From NCBI RefSeq assembly GCF_019449275.2, contig NZ_JAHZQZ020000012.1, positions 434,001 to 498,000 on the forward strand: DNA of 64,000 nt, read 5' to 3'. The translations under genes were made by a program, and so were the position numbers. Positions 18,032-28,413 of this stretch are shown in pieces. The number at the start of each line of letters is the position of its first letter. Positions within the stretch are counted from its first letter, which is position 1. This stretch comes from Microbacterium sp. HD4P20. Lineage in GTDB: Bacteria > Actinomycetota > Actinomycetes > Actinomycetales > Microbacteriaceae. A model generated the notes under the pieces. It did no database searches. It saw nothing but the letters and a program-made list of their open reading frames with translations, and was not told where the DNA came from.

Positions 18032-18910
18032 ATGCAGAATTCAGCGGTGCAGGTGCGGAACCTGCGGAAGACCTACGATGGCCGGGCCGTCGTTGACGAC
18101 GTGAGCTTCGACATCGCGCGCGGCGAGACGTTTGCCCTCCTCGGGCCGAACGGTGCAGGCAAATCGACGACCGTCGAGATTCTCGAGGGGTACCGCCGTC
18201 GCAGCGGCGGAGAGGTGAGCGTGCTCGGGGTGGACCCCGCTCTCGGCGGACTCGACTGGAAGGCGCGCCTCGGCATCGTGCTCCAGACGTGTGGTCAGAG
18301 CGGATTGCTCACGGTTCGCGAGAACCTTCGGCAGTTCGCGGGCTTCTATCCGAACCCGCGCGACGTCGACGAGGTGATCGCCGCCGTGGGACTGGAGGCG
18401 CAGGCCAAGACGCGCACATCGAAGCTGTCGGGCGGTCAGCAGCGTCGTGTCGATGTCGCGATGGGCATCATCGGCCGACCGGACCTGCTGTTCCTCGACG
18501 AACCCACGACCGGCTTCGATCCCGAGGCGCGTCGAGAGTTCTGGGAACTTATCCGCGGCCTCAAAGCGGAGGGCACGACCATCCTGCTCACGACTCACTA
18601 CCTCGACGAAGCGGCGCAGCTCGCTGACCGCGTGGCGGTGATCGCCGCGGGCCGGCTACGGGCGGTCGGGCCGGTCGAGACGTTCGGCGGACCGGCGGCC
18701 CGGGTGCCGCTGATCCGGTGGCACGAGAACGGCGTGCTGCGCGAGCAGCGCACCGATGCGCCCCTCGCCTTCGTGGGCGAGCTCGGCGCGCGGCTCGGGC
18801 ACGAGCCCGAGGGGCTCGAGATCGTCCGGCCCAGCCTCGAAGACATCTATTTGGAACTGGTAGCGACCGCATCGGGCACGGCAGCCCAGGCAAAGGAGAC
18901 AGTGCGATGA
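18032..18910 (+). CDS. ABC-2 exporter ATP-binding protein
   Basis: 292 residues, ATG 18032. Walker A is GPNGAGKST, the Q-loop is in IVLQTCGQSG, the signature is LSGGQQRR, Walker B is LLFLDEPTTGFD, and the switch is TTHYLDEAAQLADR. The DrrA/CcmA subfamily has this length, with a C-terminal regulatory tail. It is coupled by ATGA to the permease gene and followed by a two-component system, an arrangement common for antibiotic or stress-responsive exporters. Confidence 0.92.
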   Translation: MQNSAVQVRNLRKTYDGRAVVDDVSFDIARGETFALLGPNGAGKSTTVEILEGYRRRSGGEVSVLGVDPALGGLDWKARLGIVLQTCGQSGLLTVRENLRQFAGFYPNPRDVDEVIAAVGLEAQAKTRTSKLSGGQQRRVDVAMGIIGRPDLLFLDEPTTGFDPEARREFWELIRGLKAEGTTILLTTHYLDEAAQLADRVAVIAAGRLRAVGPVETFGGPAARVPLIRWHENGVLREQRTDAPLAFVGELGARLGHEPEGLEIVRPSLEDIYLELVATASGTAAQAKETVR

Positions 18911-19740
18911 GTACGACAGCGATCCGGTTGCCTGGGATGCTCTCGACCGGTCTGTGGCGGGCGCAGTTCGAGGTCAAACAGTACTTCCGGTCGGGCGACA
19001 CGCTCTTCTTCACGTTCCTGTTCCCGGTATTCATGCTGGGCCTGTTCAGCGTCGCGTTCGGCGCGGAAGGCGACGTGCAGATGGCGCCCGGCGTCCCCGC
19101 CCTGTCGATGGCGCAGCTCTACCTGCCGGGGATGATGGCCGCCGGGCTCCTGCTCTCGGGCTTTCAGAATCTCGCGATGGACATCGCAATGGAGCGAGCG
19201 GACGGGACCCTCAAGCGACTGGGGGGATCGCCGCTCTCCCCGGTGAGCTACTTCCTCGGCAAGATCGGGCAGGTGCTCGTCACCGGCGTGCTTCAGGCGG
19301 CGGTGCTGCTCGCGGTCGCCGGGATCGCGCTCGGCGTGCCCCTGCCCACCGAGCCGACGCAGTGGCTGACCTTCGCGGGGGTCTTCGTGTTCGGCATCGC
19401 GACGTCGGCATTGCTCGGCATCGCTCTGTCGTCGGTGCCGCGGACGGCCAAGAGCGCGACCGCGGTGGTCATCCCGATCGGGCTGGTCCTGCAGTTCATC
19501 TCGGGCGTGTACCTCATGTTCTGGCAACTGCCGGAGTGGCTGCAGAACATCGCGTCGCTCTTCCCGCTGAAGTGGATGGCGCAGGGCATGCGCGCGGTGT
19601 TCCTCCCCGATGCGTACGCGGCGCTGGAGCAGGGCGGGGAGTGGAATCTGGCGGGTGTGGCAGCGGCCCTCGGGATCTGGCTCGTCGTGGGTCTGATCAT
19701 CTCGCTCCTCACCTTCCGGTGGATCCGCCGCAGCGCGTAG
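18907..19740 (+). CDS. ABC-2 type permease
   Basis: 277 residues with six predicted membrane segments: TLFFTFLFPVFMLGLF near residue 38, then MAQLYLPGMMAAGLLLSGF, the VLVTGVLQAAVLLAV stretch, VFVFGIATSALLGIAL, VVIPIGLVLQFISG and a final LGIWLVVGLIISLLTF. The conserved late QNIASLFPLKWMAQGMRAVF loop marks the ABC-2 family. It forms the export channel with the ATPase encoded upstream. Confidence 0.9.
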   Translation: MSTTAIRLPGMLSTGLWRAQFEVKQYFRSGDTLFFTFLFPVFMLGLFSVAFGAEGDVQMAPGVPALSMAQLYLPGMMAAGLLLSGFQNLAMDIAMERADGTLKRLGGSPLSPVSYFLGKIGQVLVTGVLQAAVLLAVAGIALGVPLPTEPTQWLTFAGVFVFGIATSALLGIALSSVPRTAKSATAVVIPIGLVLQFISGVYLMFWQLPEWLQNIASLFPLKWMAQGMRAVFLPDAYAALEQGGEWNLAGVAAALGIWLVVGLIISLLTFRWIRRSA

Positions 19741-19764
19741 CCTCACCGAAGGGACAGGAGACGA

Positions 19765-20976
19765 ATGCTCCAGAAGCGCTGGTGGGATGTCGCGGTCGTC
19801 GCCGGGTCGGCGGCGACCGCCGCCGCGATCGCGTTCGGACTCGTCCCGGTGGACGAGGTGGAACGGATCATCGCCTATGCGGCGATCGCCGGGTTCGTCC
19901 TCGCCTACCTGTTCATCGCTCGCCCGACGATCGGCGTCGCGGCCTCTCGCGCCAGATTCTCCTGGTTCCTGGCTGTCCTCGCCGTCATCCTCGCCGTCGG
20001 CGTCGCGGCATCCGGGTTTCTCGCCATCCTGCAGGCGCTCGCCTATCCGATGGCGTGGGTCCTGGGTGATTCGCGGCGTCGCGGCATCATCGGATCCGCG
20101 GTGATCGCCGCCGCGGTCCTGATCGGCAACATGATCGGCGGCGGATTCAGCGTCGGAGCGATCCTCGCAGGGCTGGCGACGACCGGATTCTCCTTCGTCT
20201 TCGCGTCGGCGCTCGGCCTGTGGATCACAGGCATCGCGGAGTACGGCGACGAGCGGGCCCGCCTGCTCGACGAACTGACGGCCGCGCAGTCGGAGGTACG
20301 CGCTCTGGGCCACGAGCGCGGCGCCTCAGAGGAGCGCGAGCGGCTGGCGCGTGACATCCACGACACGCTCGCGCAGAGTCTTGCTGCCCTCGTGATCCTC
20401 GCGGAGCGCGCTGCGCGCCTGTCCCGGGAGGGCGCCGCGGATGCGGCGGCCGAGACGATGTCGACCGTCGAACAGGTGGCTCGGGACGCGCTCGCCGAGG
20501 CCCGCGCGCTCGTCGCCCGCACCGCAGCGGTGCCCGCCGGGGCGGCCCTCGGCGCCTCGATCGAACGGCTGGCCGAGCGCTTCCGGGCCCAGATAGGAGC
20601 AGCCATCGACGTCACCGTCGACGGCGCGGCCGAGATGCTCGACCGCGACCGGCAGGTGGTTCTTCTGCGGTGCCTGCAGGAGGCGCTGTCGAACGTCGGG
20701 CGGCACGCCCAGGCGACGGTCGTCGCTGTGACCGTGCACGGCGACGACGCGGTCGCGACGCTGGAGGTCGCAGACGACGGGCGCGGGTTCGATCCCGCCG
20801 ACATGAGGACGGGGTTCGGTATCGACGGCATGGGAGATCGCGTCGCGCTTGCCGGCGGCGAACTGGAGGTCCGGTCCGCCCCCGGCTCGGGCACCACCGT
20901 CAGGGTGCGTCTGCCGCTCCACACGGCGGACACCCGGCGGCCGATCGAGGACTTCCGCACTGAGGCACCGTCGTGA
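19765..20976 (+). CDS. sensor histidine kinase (NarL/LiaS-type, HisKA_3)
   Basis: 403 residues. Four to five membrane segments lie in the first ~155 residues and little extracellular domain remains between them, as in intramembrane-sensing kinases. The phosphoacceptor is H199 in ERERLARDIHDTLAQSL. The HATPase domain has the N box EALSNVGRH and the G box VADDGRGFD. It would phosphorylate the response regulator encoded next (4-nt overlap) and probably controls the ABC-2 exporter encoded just upstream. Confidence 0.92.
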   Translation: MLQKRWWDVAVVAGSAATAAAIAFGLVPVDEVERIIAYAAIAGFVLAYLFIARPTIGVAASRARFSWFLAVLAVILAVGVAASGFLAILQALAYPMAWVLGDSRRRGIIGSAVIAAAVLIGNMIGGGFSVGAILAGLATTGFSFVFASALGLWITGIAEYGDERARLLDELTAAQSEVRALGHERGASEERERLARDIHDTLAQSLAALVILAERAARLSREGAADAAAETMSTVEQVARDALAEARALVARTAAVPAGAALGASIERLAERFRAQIGAAIDVTVDGAAEMLDRDRQVVLLRCLQEALSNVGRHAQATVVAVTVHGDDAVATLEVADDGRGFDPADMRTGFGIDGMGDRVALAGGELEVRSAPGSGTTVRVRLPLHTADTRRPIEDFRTEAPS

Positions 20977-21605
20977 TCCGGTTGCTCATCGTGGACGATC
21001 ATCCCGTCGTGCGCGCCGGCCTTGCCGGGCTGCTGTCGGACGAACCGGGGTTCGAGGTGGTGGCCGAGGCATCCGACGGCGAACAGGCGGTGCGATTGGC
21101 GACGGCGACGCGTCCGGACGTCGTGCTCATGGACCTGCGCATGCCGGGCGTGGACGGAGTGGCGGCCACGGCCCGGATCGCCGGCGGCGAGGCGGGGGAC
21201 CCGCCGCCCCGCGTGCTGATCCTCACCACGTACGAGTCCGACGACCAGATCCTCGCCGCGATCGAGGCAGGAGCCTCGGGGTACCTCCTCAAGGCGGCTC
21301 CGCGGGCCGAGATCGTCGCGGGCATCCGCTCGGTCGCCGCCGGGCAGTCCGCGCTGTCACCGCAGGTCGCGGTGCGGCTCGTGGAGCGGATGCGGCGGCC
21401 CGAGGCATCCGTCGTGCTCACTCCCCGCGAGACCGAGGTGCTTCGCCTCGTCGCCACCGGCCACAGCAACAAGCAGATCGCGGTCGCCCTCGGGATCGGC
21501 GAGTCCACGGTCAAGACGCACCTGCTGAAGGTGTTCGACAAGCTCGGCGTCGCCGACCGCACGCGCGCCGTGACCCTCGCGATGGAACGCGGCCTGCTGA
21601 AGTGA
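20973..21605 (+). CDS. LuxR/NarL-family response regulator
   Basis: 210 residues. The receiver domain has acidic pair D8-D9, phosphorylated D54 (VVLMDLRMPG) and K in YLLKAAP. The C-terminal LuxR helix-turn-helix is at residues ~148-205 (LTPRETEVLRLVATGHSNKQIA, GIGESTVKTHLLKVF). It overlaps the kinase gene by 4 nt and forms its cognate pair. Confidence 0.94.
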   Translation: MIRLLIVDDHPVVRAGLAGLLSDEPGFEVVAEASDGEQAVRLATATRPDVVLMDLRMPGVDGVAATARIAGGEAGDPPPRVLILTTYESDDQILAAIEAGASGYLLKAAPRAEIVAGIRSVAAGQSALSPQVAVRLVERMRRPEASVVLTPRETEVLRLVATGHSNKQIAVALGIGESTVKTHLLKVFDKLGVADRTRAVTLAMERGLLK

Positions 21606-21606
21606 C

Positions 21607-21647
21607 ATGACGGATGCCCCGGACCATCGGTCCGAGGCATCCGTCAT
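21607..21647. terminator. bidirectional hairpin terminator
   Basis: ATGACGGATGCC and GGCATCCGTCAT arms with inner GGACC/GGTCC surround a 3-nt loop at 21626-21628. There is one mismatch. It lies 2 nt after the response-regulator stop and in front of the convergent aceA stop. Confidence 0.8.
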
Positions 21648-21672
21648 CGGTGCGTCCGCTGATGGGGGCGAC

Positions 21673-23268
21673 TCAGCCGAACTGGTTCATCGTGTTGTGC
21701 TTGCCGCCGGCCTTGAGGGCCGCGTCGCCGGCGAAGTACTCCTTGTGGTTGTCGCCGATGTCGCTGCCGGCCATGTTCTGGTGCTTGACCGTGGCGATTC
21801 CCCCGCGGATCTCGCGGCGCTGGACGCCCTTGACGTAGGCGAGCATGCCCGCGTCGCCGAAGTAGCCCTTGGCGAGATCATCGGTCGACAGAGCCGCCGT
21901 GTGGTACGTCGGCAGGGTGATGAGGTGATGGAAGATGCCCGCGCGAGCCGAACCGTCACGCTGGAACGAGCGGATCTTCTCGTCCGCCAGCCGCGCCAGT
22001 TCGGTGTCGTCGTAGTCGACGCTCATCAGGTCGCTGCGGTCGTACGCCGAGACATCCGCGCCCTGCTCCACGAGCAGGTCGTAGGCCTGCTGGCGGAAGT
22101 TGAGGGTCCAGTTGAACGAGGGGCTGTTGTTGTAGACCAGCTTCGCGTTCGGGACGACCTCGCGGATGCGGTCGACCATGCCGGCGATCTGCTCGACGTG
22201 CGGCTTCTCGGTCTCGATCCACAGCAGGTCGGCCCCGTTCTGCAGCGAGGTGATGCAGTCGAGCACGACGCGATCCTCGCCGGTGCCCGGCCGGAACTGG
22301 TACAGGTTGCTGGCCAGGCGCTTCGGGCGCAGCAGCTTGCCCTCGCGGCGGATGATCACGTCGCCGTCGTTCAGTTCGGCCTCGGAGATCTCCTCGACGT
22401 CGAGGAACGCGTTGTACTGGTCGCCCAGGTCACCCGGTTCGCTCGAGACCGCGAGCTTCTGCGTGAGTCCGGCGCCGAGCGAGTCGGTGCGGGCGACGAT
22501 GATGCCGTTGTCGATGCCGAGCTCCAGGAATGCGTAGCGGACCGCGTTGATCTTGGCGAGGAAGTCCTCGTGCGGGACCGTGACCTTGCCGTCCTGGTGA
22601 CCGCACTGCTTCTCGTCCGAGACCTGGTTCTCGATCTGGATCGCGCAGGCGCCCGCCTCGATCATCTTCTTGGCGAGGAGGTACGTGGCTTCGGGGTTTC
22701 CGAAACCGGCGTCGATGTCGGCGATGATCGGCACGACGTGGGTCTCGTAGTTGTCGATCTGGGACTGGATGAACTCGACCGCCGTGTCGTCCTCGGCGGC
22801 ACGCGCCTGGTCGAGCTGGGTGAAGAGCAGGTCCAGCTCACGGGTGTCCGCCTGACGGAGGAAGGTGTAGAGCTCGGTGATGAGAGCGGGCACCGAGGTC
22901 TTCTCGTGCATCGACTGGTCGGGGAGGGGACCGAACTCCGAGCGGAGCGCGGCGACCATCCACCCCGACAGGTAGAGGTAGCGCTTCTCGGTGCTCTTGA
23001 AGTGCTTCTTGATCGAGATCAGCTTCTGCTGCCCGATGAAGCCGTGCCACACGCCGAGTGACTGGGTGTAGACCGATGAGTCGGCGTCGTACTCCGCCAT
23101 GTCGCGGCGCATGATGTCAGCCGTGTACTGGGCGATCTCCAGTCCCGTCCGGAACCGGTTCTGCGCCCGCATGCGGGCAGCGGATTCGGGATTGATCCCA
23201 GCCCAGCTGGCGCCGTGCTCTTCTTTGAGAGTTCGGATGGCTTCGATGTCGTCTTGGTACGCAGTCAT
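21673..23268 (-). CDS. aceA: isocitrate lyase
   Basis: 531 residues. The enzyme splits isocitrate to glyoxylate and succinate, the first step of the glyoxylate shunt. The catalytic cysteine is C222 in a DEKQCGH motif (the commoner KKCGH is replaced by EKQCGH, as in the long AceA subgroup). IIADIDAGFGN binds magnesium, and IVARTDSLGA and NNSPSFNW are conserved substrate strands. Its length exceeds the ~430-residue bacterial form and fits the long subgroup. aceB lies upstream on the same strand, separated by 111 bp that contain a repeat element. Confidence 0.95.
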   Translation of the reverse strand: MTAYQDDIEAIRTLKEEHGASWAGINPESAARMRAQNRFRTGLEIAQYTADIMRRDMAEYDADSSVYTQSLGVWHGFIGQQKLISIKKHFKSTEKRYLYLSGWMVAALRSEFGPLPDQSMHEKTSVPALITELYTFLRQADTRELDLLFTQLDQARAAEDDTAVEFIQSQIDNYETHVVPIIADIDAGFGNPEATYLLAKKMIEAGACAIQIENQVSDEKQCGHQDGKVTVPHEDFLAKINAVRYAFLELGIDNGIIVARTDSLGAGLTQKLAVSSEPGDLGDQYNAFLDVEEISEAELNDGDVIIRREGKLLRPKRLASNLYQFRPGTGEDRVVLDCITSLQNGADLLWIETEKPHVEQIAGMVDRIREVVPNAKLVYNNSPSFNWTLNFRQQAYDLLVEQGADVSAYDRSDLMSVDYDDTELARLADEKIRSFQRDGSARAGIFHHLITLPTYHTAALSTDDLAKGYFGDAGMLAYVKGVQRREIRGGIATVKHQNMAGSDIGDNHKEYFAGDAALKAGGKHNTMNQFG

Positions 23269-23297
23269 TGTTGGTGTCCTTGCGGTGAGGGGTTTCG

Positions 23298-23368
23298 TGT
23301 CCCGAATATTGGGCTTCGTGTCCCGATTTCCGCCGAAAGAGCGATCTCATACGGCGGAAATCGGGACA
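23298..23368. repeat. TGTCCCGA element, copy 1 (aceB-aceA gap)
   Basis: TGTCCCGA occurs at 23298 and 23319 (21-nt pitch), and its inverse TCGGGACA at 23361. The second copy and the inverse are the outer part of a 19-bp stem (23317-23335 with 23352-23370) around a 16-nt loop. The same three boxes at the same spacing recur at 31792-31862. In this gap the element lies upstream of aceA and downstream of aceB. Confidence 0.75.
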
Positions 23369-23379
23369 CGGATGACGCG

Positions 23380-25044
<1,665 letters not shown>

Positions 25045-25215
25045 TTCTCTGTCTTCCTATGACCAGTGCTGGAGAGTCGGGGGATGCCGCGTCCCCGGCG
25101 TGTGCGCCGGATCGAGGTGTCCCGTGATCCGCGTTCTGGATCAATCGGCGGTTCGTCGTGGTTCCACTATCCGGTGAAGATTCGTCCCGATCCCGACAGA
25201 TGCCGGTGTGAAGTT

Positions 25216-25238
25216 TCACGAAAGTTCTGCTTTCGTGA
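25216..25238. promoter_or_regulatory. perfect palindrome over the ramB-type start region
   Basis: TCACGAAAG-N5-CTTTCGTGA, perfect 9-bp arms, 12 bp before the regulator ATG in the 206-bp gap between aceB and that gene. A -10-like CAGAAT (25239-25244) lies 6 nt before the ATG, which would make the transcript leaderless and put the palindrome in the promoter spacer. This suggests autoregulation, perhaps with control of aceB. The rest of the gap shows no clear structure. Confidence 0.55.
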
Positions 25239-25250
25239 CAGAATCGGGCC

Positions 25251-26729
25251 ATGACGACGACTCTGAGCGATCGCACCGGGGCAGAACTCCCCGACGATGA
25301 GGGTGTGGACGCCCTCACGATCGGCCGACGAATCCGGCAGTTGCGCAGCGACCGCGGCATGCGGCTCGAAGAGCTCGCCGCAGCGGTCGACCGTGCGCCG
25401 AGCCAGCTGTCGATGATCGAGAACGGCCGGCGCGAGCCGAAGCTCACGCTGCTTCAGGCCATCGCACGCGCGCTGGGATCATCCATCGACGCGCTGCTGG
25501 AGTCCGAGCCGCTCGACGAGCGCGCGACGCTCGAGATCTCGCTGGAGCGGGCCATGCGCGGTCAGACTTTCCAGGCGCTCGGCATCCCGCCCTTCCGTAT
25601 CGGCAAGACGGTGCCCACCGAGGCGCTGAAGGCGATGCTCGCCCTGCAGAGCGAGATCGAGCGCCTGCGCGACGAGCGGGCCGCCACGCCCGAGGAGGCC
25701 CGTCGCGCGAACGTCGCCCTTCGCCGGCTGATGCGCACGCAGAACAACTACTTCGCCGAGCTCGAGGATCAGGCCCGTGCCCTGCTCGAGGCTGTCGACC
25801 ACCCCGGTGGACCGCTGACTCAGCGCACGGCATCCGATATCGCCGCTCATCTGGGATTCACCCTGCACTATGTGCCCGACCTGCCCCAGACCACCCGCTC
25901 GGTCGCCGACATCAAGAACGGCAGGCTGTATCTCTCGAGCCGCCTCGCGTCGAAGGGCGACCCGCGCACGGCGGTCCTGCAGGCGCTGTCGAGCCGCATC
26001 CTCGGCCACCGCGAGCCGACGTCGTACGCCGAGTTCCTGCGCCAGCGGGTGGAGACGAACTACCTCACCGGAGCCCTGCTGATCCCCGAATCGCACGCGG
26101 TGCCGTTCCTGCAGGAGGCCAAAAAGGATCGCGCGATCTCGATCGAGGATCTGCGCGACGCCTATTCGGTCTCGTACGAGACCGCGGCGCACCGCTTCAC
26201 CAATCTGGCCACCGTGCACCTCGGCATCCCGGTGCACTTCCTCAAGGTGCACGAATCCGGGACGATCACGAAGGCGTACGAGAACGACGACGTCAACTTC
26301 CCGACCGATCGCCTCGGCTCGATCGAGGGTCAGATGTGCTGCCGGCGGTGGACGTCGCGCGTGGTCTTCGACGTCGACGACCACTTCAACCCGTACTACC
26401 AGTACACCGACACCGGCAACGGCACGTACTGGTGCACCGCCCGCGTCGAGCTGTCGAGCGAAGGGGCCCACTCGGTGTCGGTCGGGGTGCGGTTCGACGA
26501 CACCAAGTGGTTCCTCGGACGCGACACCCCGAACCGTGGAGTCTCGAAGCACTCGGTCGAGGTGTGCTGCAGGCGGGCGCCGGCCGACCTCGAGGCCGCG
26601 TGGCGCGAGAACTCGTGGCCCAACGTCCGGACGCCGCGAACGCTGCTTGCGACCCTGCCCACCGGCGCCTTCCCCGGCGTCGACACCACCGACGTGTACG
26701 AGTTCCTCGAGGCCCACGCCCCGCGCTGA
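25251..26729 (+). CDS. ramB: short-chain fatty acyl regulator, RamB/ScfR type (XRE-ImmA fusion)
   Basis: 492 residues. An N-terminal XRE helix-turn-helix at ~26-82 (IGRRIRQLRSDRGMRLEELA, SMIENGRREPKL) is followed by a long effector region with a degenerate IrrE/ImmA segment (SYETAAHRFTNLATVHLGIP) and a cysteine-bearing C-terminal part (MCCRRWTSRVVF, GTYWCTARVE, VEVCCRRAP). This matches RamB, which represses or activates acetate and glyoxylate genes in Corynebacterium. The divergence from aceB supports that role. No ribosome site is evident before the ATG, consistent with leaderless translation. Confidence 0.85.
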   Translation: MTTTLSDRTGAELPDDEGVDALTIGRRIRQLRSDRGMRLEELAAAVDRAPSQLSMIENGRREPKLTLLQAIARALGSSIDALLESEPLDERATLEISLERAMRGQTFQALGIPPFRIGKTVPTEALKAMLALQSEIERLRDERAATPEEARRANVALRRLMRTQNNYFAELEDQARALLEAVDHPGGPLTQRTASDIAAHLGFTLHYVPDLPQTTRSVADIKNGRLYLSSRLASKGDPRTAVLQALSSRILGHREPTSYAEFLRQRVETNYLTGALLIPESHAVPFLQEAKKDRAISIEDLRDAYSVSYETAAHRFTNLATVHLGIPVHFLKVHESGTITKAYENDDVNFPTDRLGSIEGQMCCRRWTSRVVFDVDDHFNPYYQYTDTGNGTYWCTARVELSSEGAHSVSVGVRFDDTKWFLGRDTPNRGVSKHSVEVCCRRAPADLEAAWRENSWPNVRTPRTLLATLPTGAFPGVDTTDVYEFLEAHAPR

Positions 26730-26782
26730 CCCGGTCGGGGTTCCGCCTCGGCCCGCCGGCTGCCCGCCGGCTCGCCACCTCT

Positions 26783-26865
26783 TTGCCGAGGCAGGTGTTC
26801 TGCCGCACGCATGCGGCAAGGCGCCGGTGCGGGCCTGGGCTCGCCAGAACACCTGTTTCGGGCAA
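26783..26865. repeat. nested foldback between convergent genes
   Basis: AGGTGTTCTG (26793-26802) pairs with CAGAACACCT (26845-26854), and the stem extends outward to TTGCC...GGCAA at 26783/26865. An inner hairpin TGCCGCA-N4-TGCGGCA lies at 26801-26818. It sits in the 189-bp gap between the RamB-type gene and the convergent oxidoreductase, where it may act as a terminator for both. Confidence 0.6.
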
Positions 26866-26918
26866 GTCCCCGCGACCGCAAGAAGCCGCGGCAGCCGTGT
26901 GAGGGGTGCGGAAGCGGG

Positions 26919-28319
26919 TCAGTGGCGGCCGGCGACCGCGTCGGCGAGGTGCGCAGGCCACGCGGTGCGGGAGGACGAACCGGATGCCTCGATCCGGTCG
27001 GCCATCCGATACGCGGTGTAGATCGAGTTCACGGCGATCCACCGCAGCGGCTCGGGCTCCCATCGCTTCGCACGGTGCCCCACCCAGGGGAGCCGCACGA
27101 GCTCGGTGTCGCGCTCGAGCACGAGATCGGCGAGTGTGCGCCCGGCGAGGTTCGTCGCCGTGACGCCGGTGCCGACATAGCCCCCCGCCCAGCCGAGGCC
27201 GGTGGCGGGGTCATGGCCGACGGTGGCGGACCAGTCACGCGGCACACCGAGCACGCCGGCCCAGGCGTGCGCGATCGGCACATTCGAGAGATCCGGAAAG
27301 AAGTCGTGCAGCAATCCGGCAAGCGATGCGATCGTGCGCTGCTGCGTGGTGCCATCGGTGTCGACGCGTGATCCGTAGCGATAGGGCACCCCGCGCCCGC
27401 CGAACGCGATGCGGTCGTCCGCGGTGCGCTGCGCGTACATGTAGACGTGGGCGAAGTCGCCGAGCGTCTCGCGGCCGTCCCAGCCGACGCCGTCCCAGAA
27501 GGCACGGGGGAGGGGCTCGGTCACGATCATCGATGAGTTCATCGGCAGCCACGTGCGGTGCTGGCCGGCCAGGTCGGCGGTGAAGCCTTCGGTCGCCCGC
27601 AGCACGTGCGTCGCTCGCACGGTGCCGTGGTCGGTGACGGCTCGCCCTGGTGCGATCTCGCGCACGCGGGTCTGCTCGAAGATCGGCACGCCTAGCCGCT
27701 CGACCACCGCGGCCAGCCCGCGCACGAGCTTCGCAGGATGCACCCGTGCGCAGTGCGGATGCCACACCCCGCCGAGCGCGCCCGCGATGCGGATGCGGGA
27801 TGCTGTGGCCGCGGCATCCAGCAACTCCACATCCGTGTAGCGCCAGGACTGCTCCCCGGCGACGGCGGCGTGCAGGCGCGCGAGCTGAGCCGGCGTGCGC
27901 GCCACACCGAACTCGCCGCCCTTGACGATGTCGGCGTCGATGCCCTCGCGCGCCGCGACGGCGATGACCTCGTCGACGGCGTCGTTGAGCGCGCGCTGCT
28001 GCGCCTCTGCGGCGTCGCGGCCATGGGACTCGGCGTATCGCTCGCGCCCGCCGGTCACGGTGTTGGTGAGCCAGCCGCCGTTGCGACCGGATGCTCCGAA
28101 CCCGGCGAACCGCTGCTCCAGCACGACGACCCGCAGGTCGGGCTGTGCCTTCTTGAGGTAGTACGCCGTCCACAGTCCGGTGTACCCGCCGCCCACGATG
28201 GCGACGTCGGCGTCGAGGTCGCCCGCGAGGGGAGCGCGCGGCGCCGGCGTTCCGCCCAGGTCGCGCCACCACCACGACACGTCCCCGTTGCGAACGCCGC
28301 TCGTCCCGGTCTCGCTCAT
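26919..28319 (-). CDS. FAD-dependent oxidoreductase (DAO family, PuuB-like)
   Basis: 466 residues; GGAGG lies 9 nt before ATG 28319. The dinucleotide-binding motif is VAIVGGGYTGLWTAYYL, followed by FGASGRNGGWLTN and the C-terminal GYVGTGVTATNLAGRTLADL typical of D-amino-acid oxidase-like flavoproteins, including gamma-glutamylputrescine oxidase. It would oxidise a primary or secondary amine or amino acid with H2O2 production. Lying next to a PucR regulator, GABA transaminase and putrescine-oxidase-like gene, it fits amine catabolism. The exact substrate is unclear. Confidence 0.85.
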   Translation of the reverse strand: MSETGTSGVRNGDVSWWWRDLGGTPAPRAPLAGDLDADVAIVGGGYTGLWTAYYLKKAQPDLRVVVLEQRFAGFGASGRNGGWLTNTVTGGRERYAESHGRDAAEAQQRALNDAVDEVIAVAAREGIDADIVKGGEFGVARTPAQLARLHAAVAGEQSWRYTDVELLDAAATASRIRIAGALGGVWHPHCARVHPAKLVRGLAAVVERLGVPIFEQTRVREIAPGRAVTDHGTVRATHVLRATEGFTADLAGQHRTWLPMNSSMIVTEPLPRAFWDGVGWDGRETLGDFAHVYMYAQRTADDRIAFGGRGVPYRYGSRVDTDGTTQQRTIASLAGLLHDFFPDLSNVPIAHAWAGVLGVPRDWSATVGHDPATGLGWAGGYVGTGVTATNLAGRTLADLVLERDTELVRLPWVGHRAKRWEPEPLRWIAVNSIYTAYRMADRIEASGSSSRTAWPAHLADAVAGRH

Positions 28320-28413
28320 GCGCCCATCCTCCCGCGGGCGCGGGCCGGGGCATCCGTTCGATCTGTCGCGAATGCCGGACGGATCCCGCGCGTCTGTCCC
28401 GCCCCGCCCCCGG

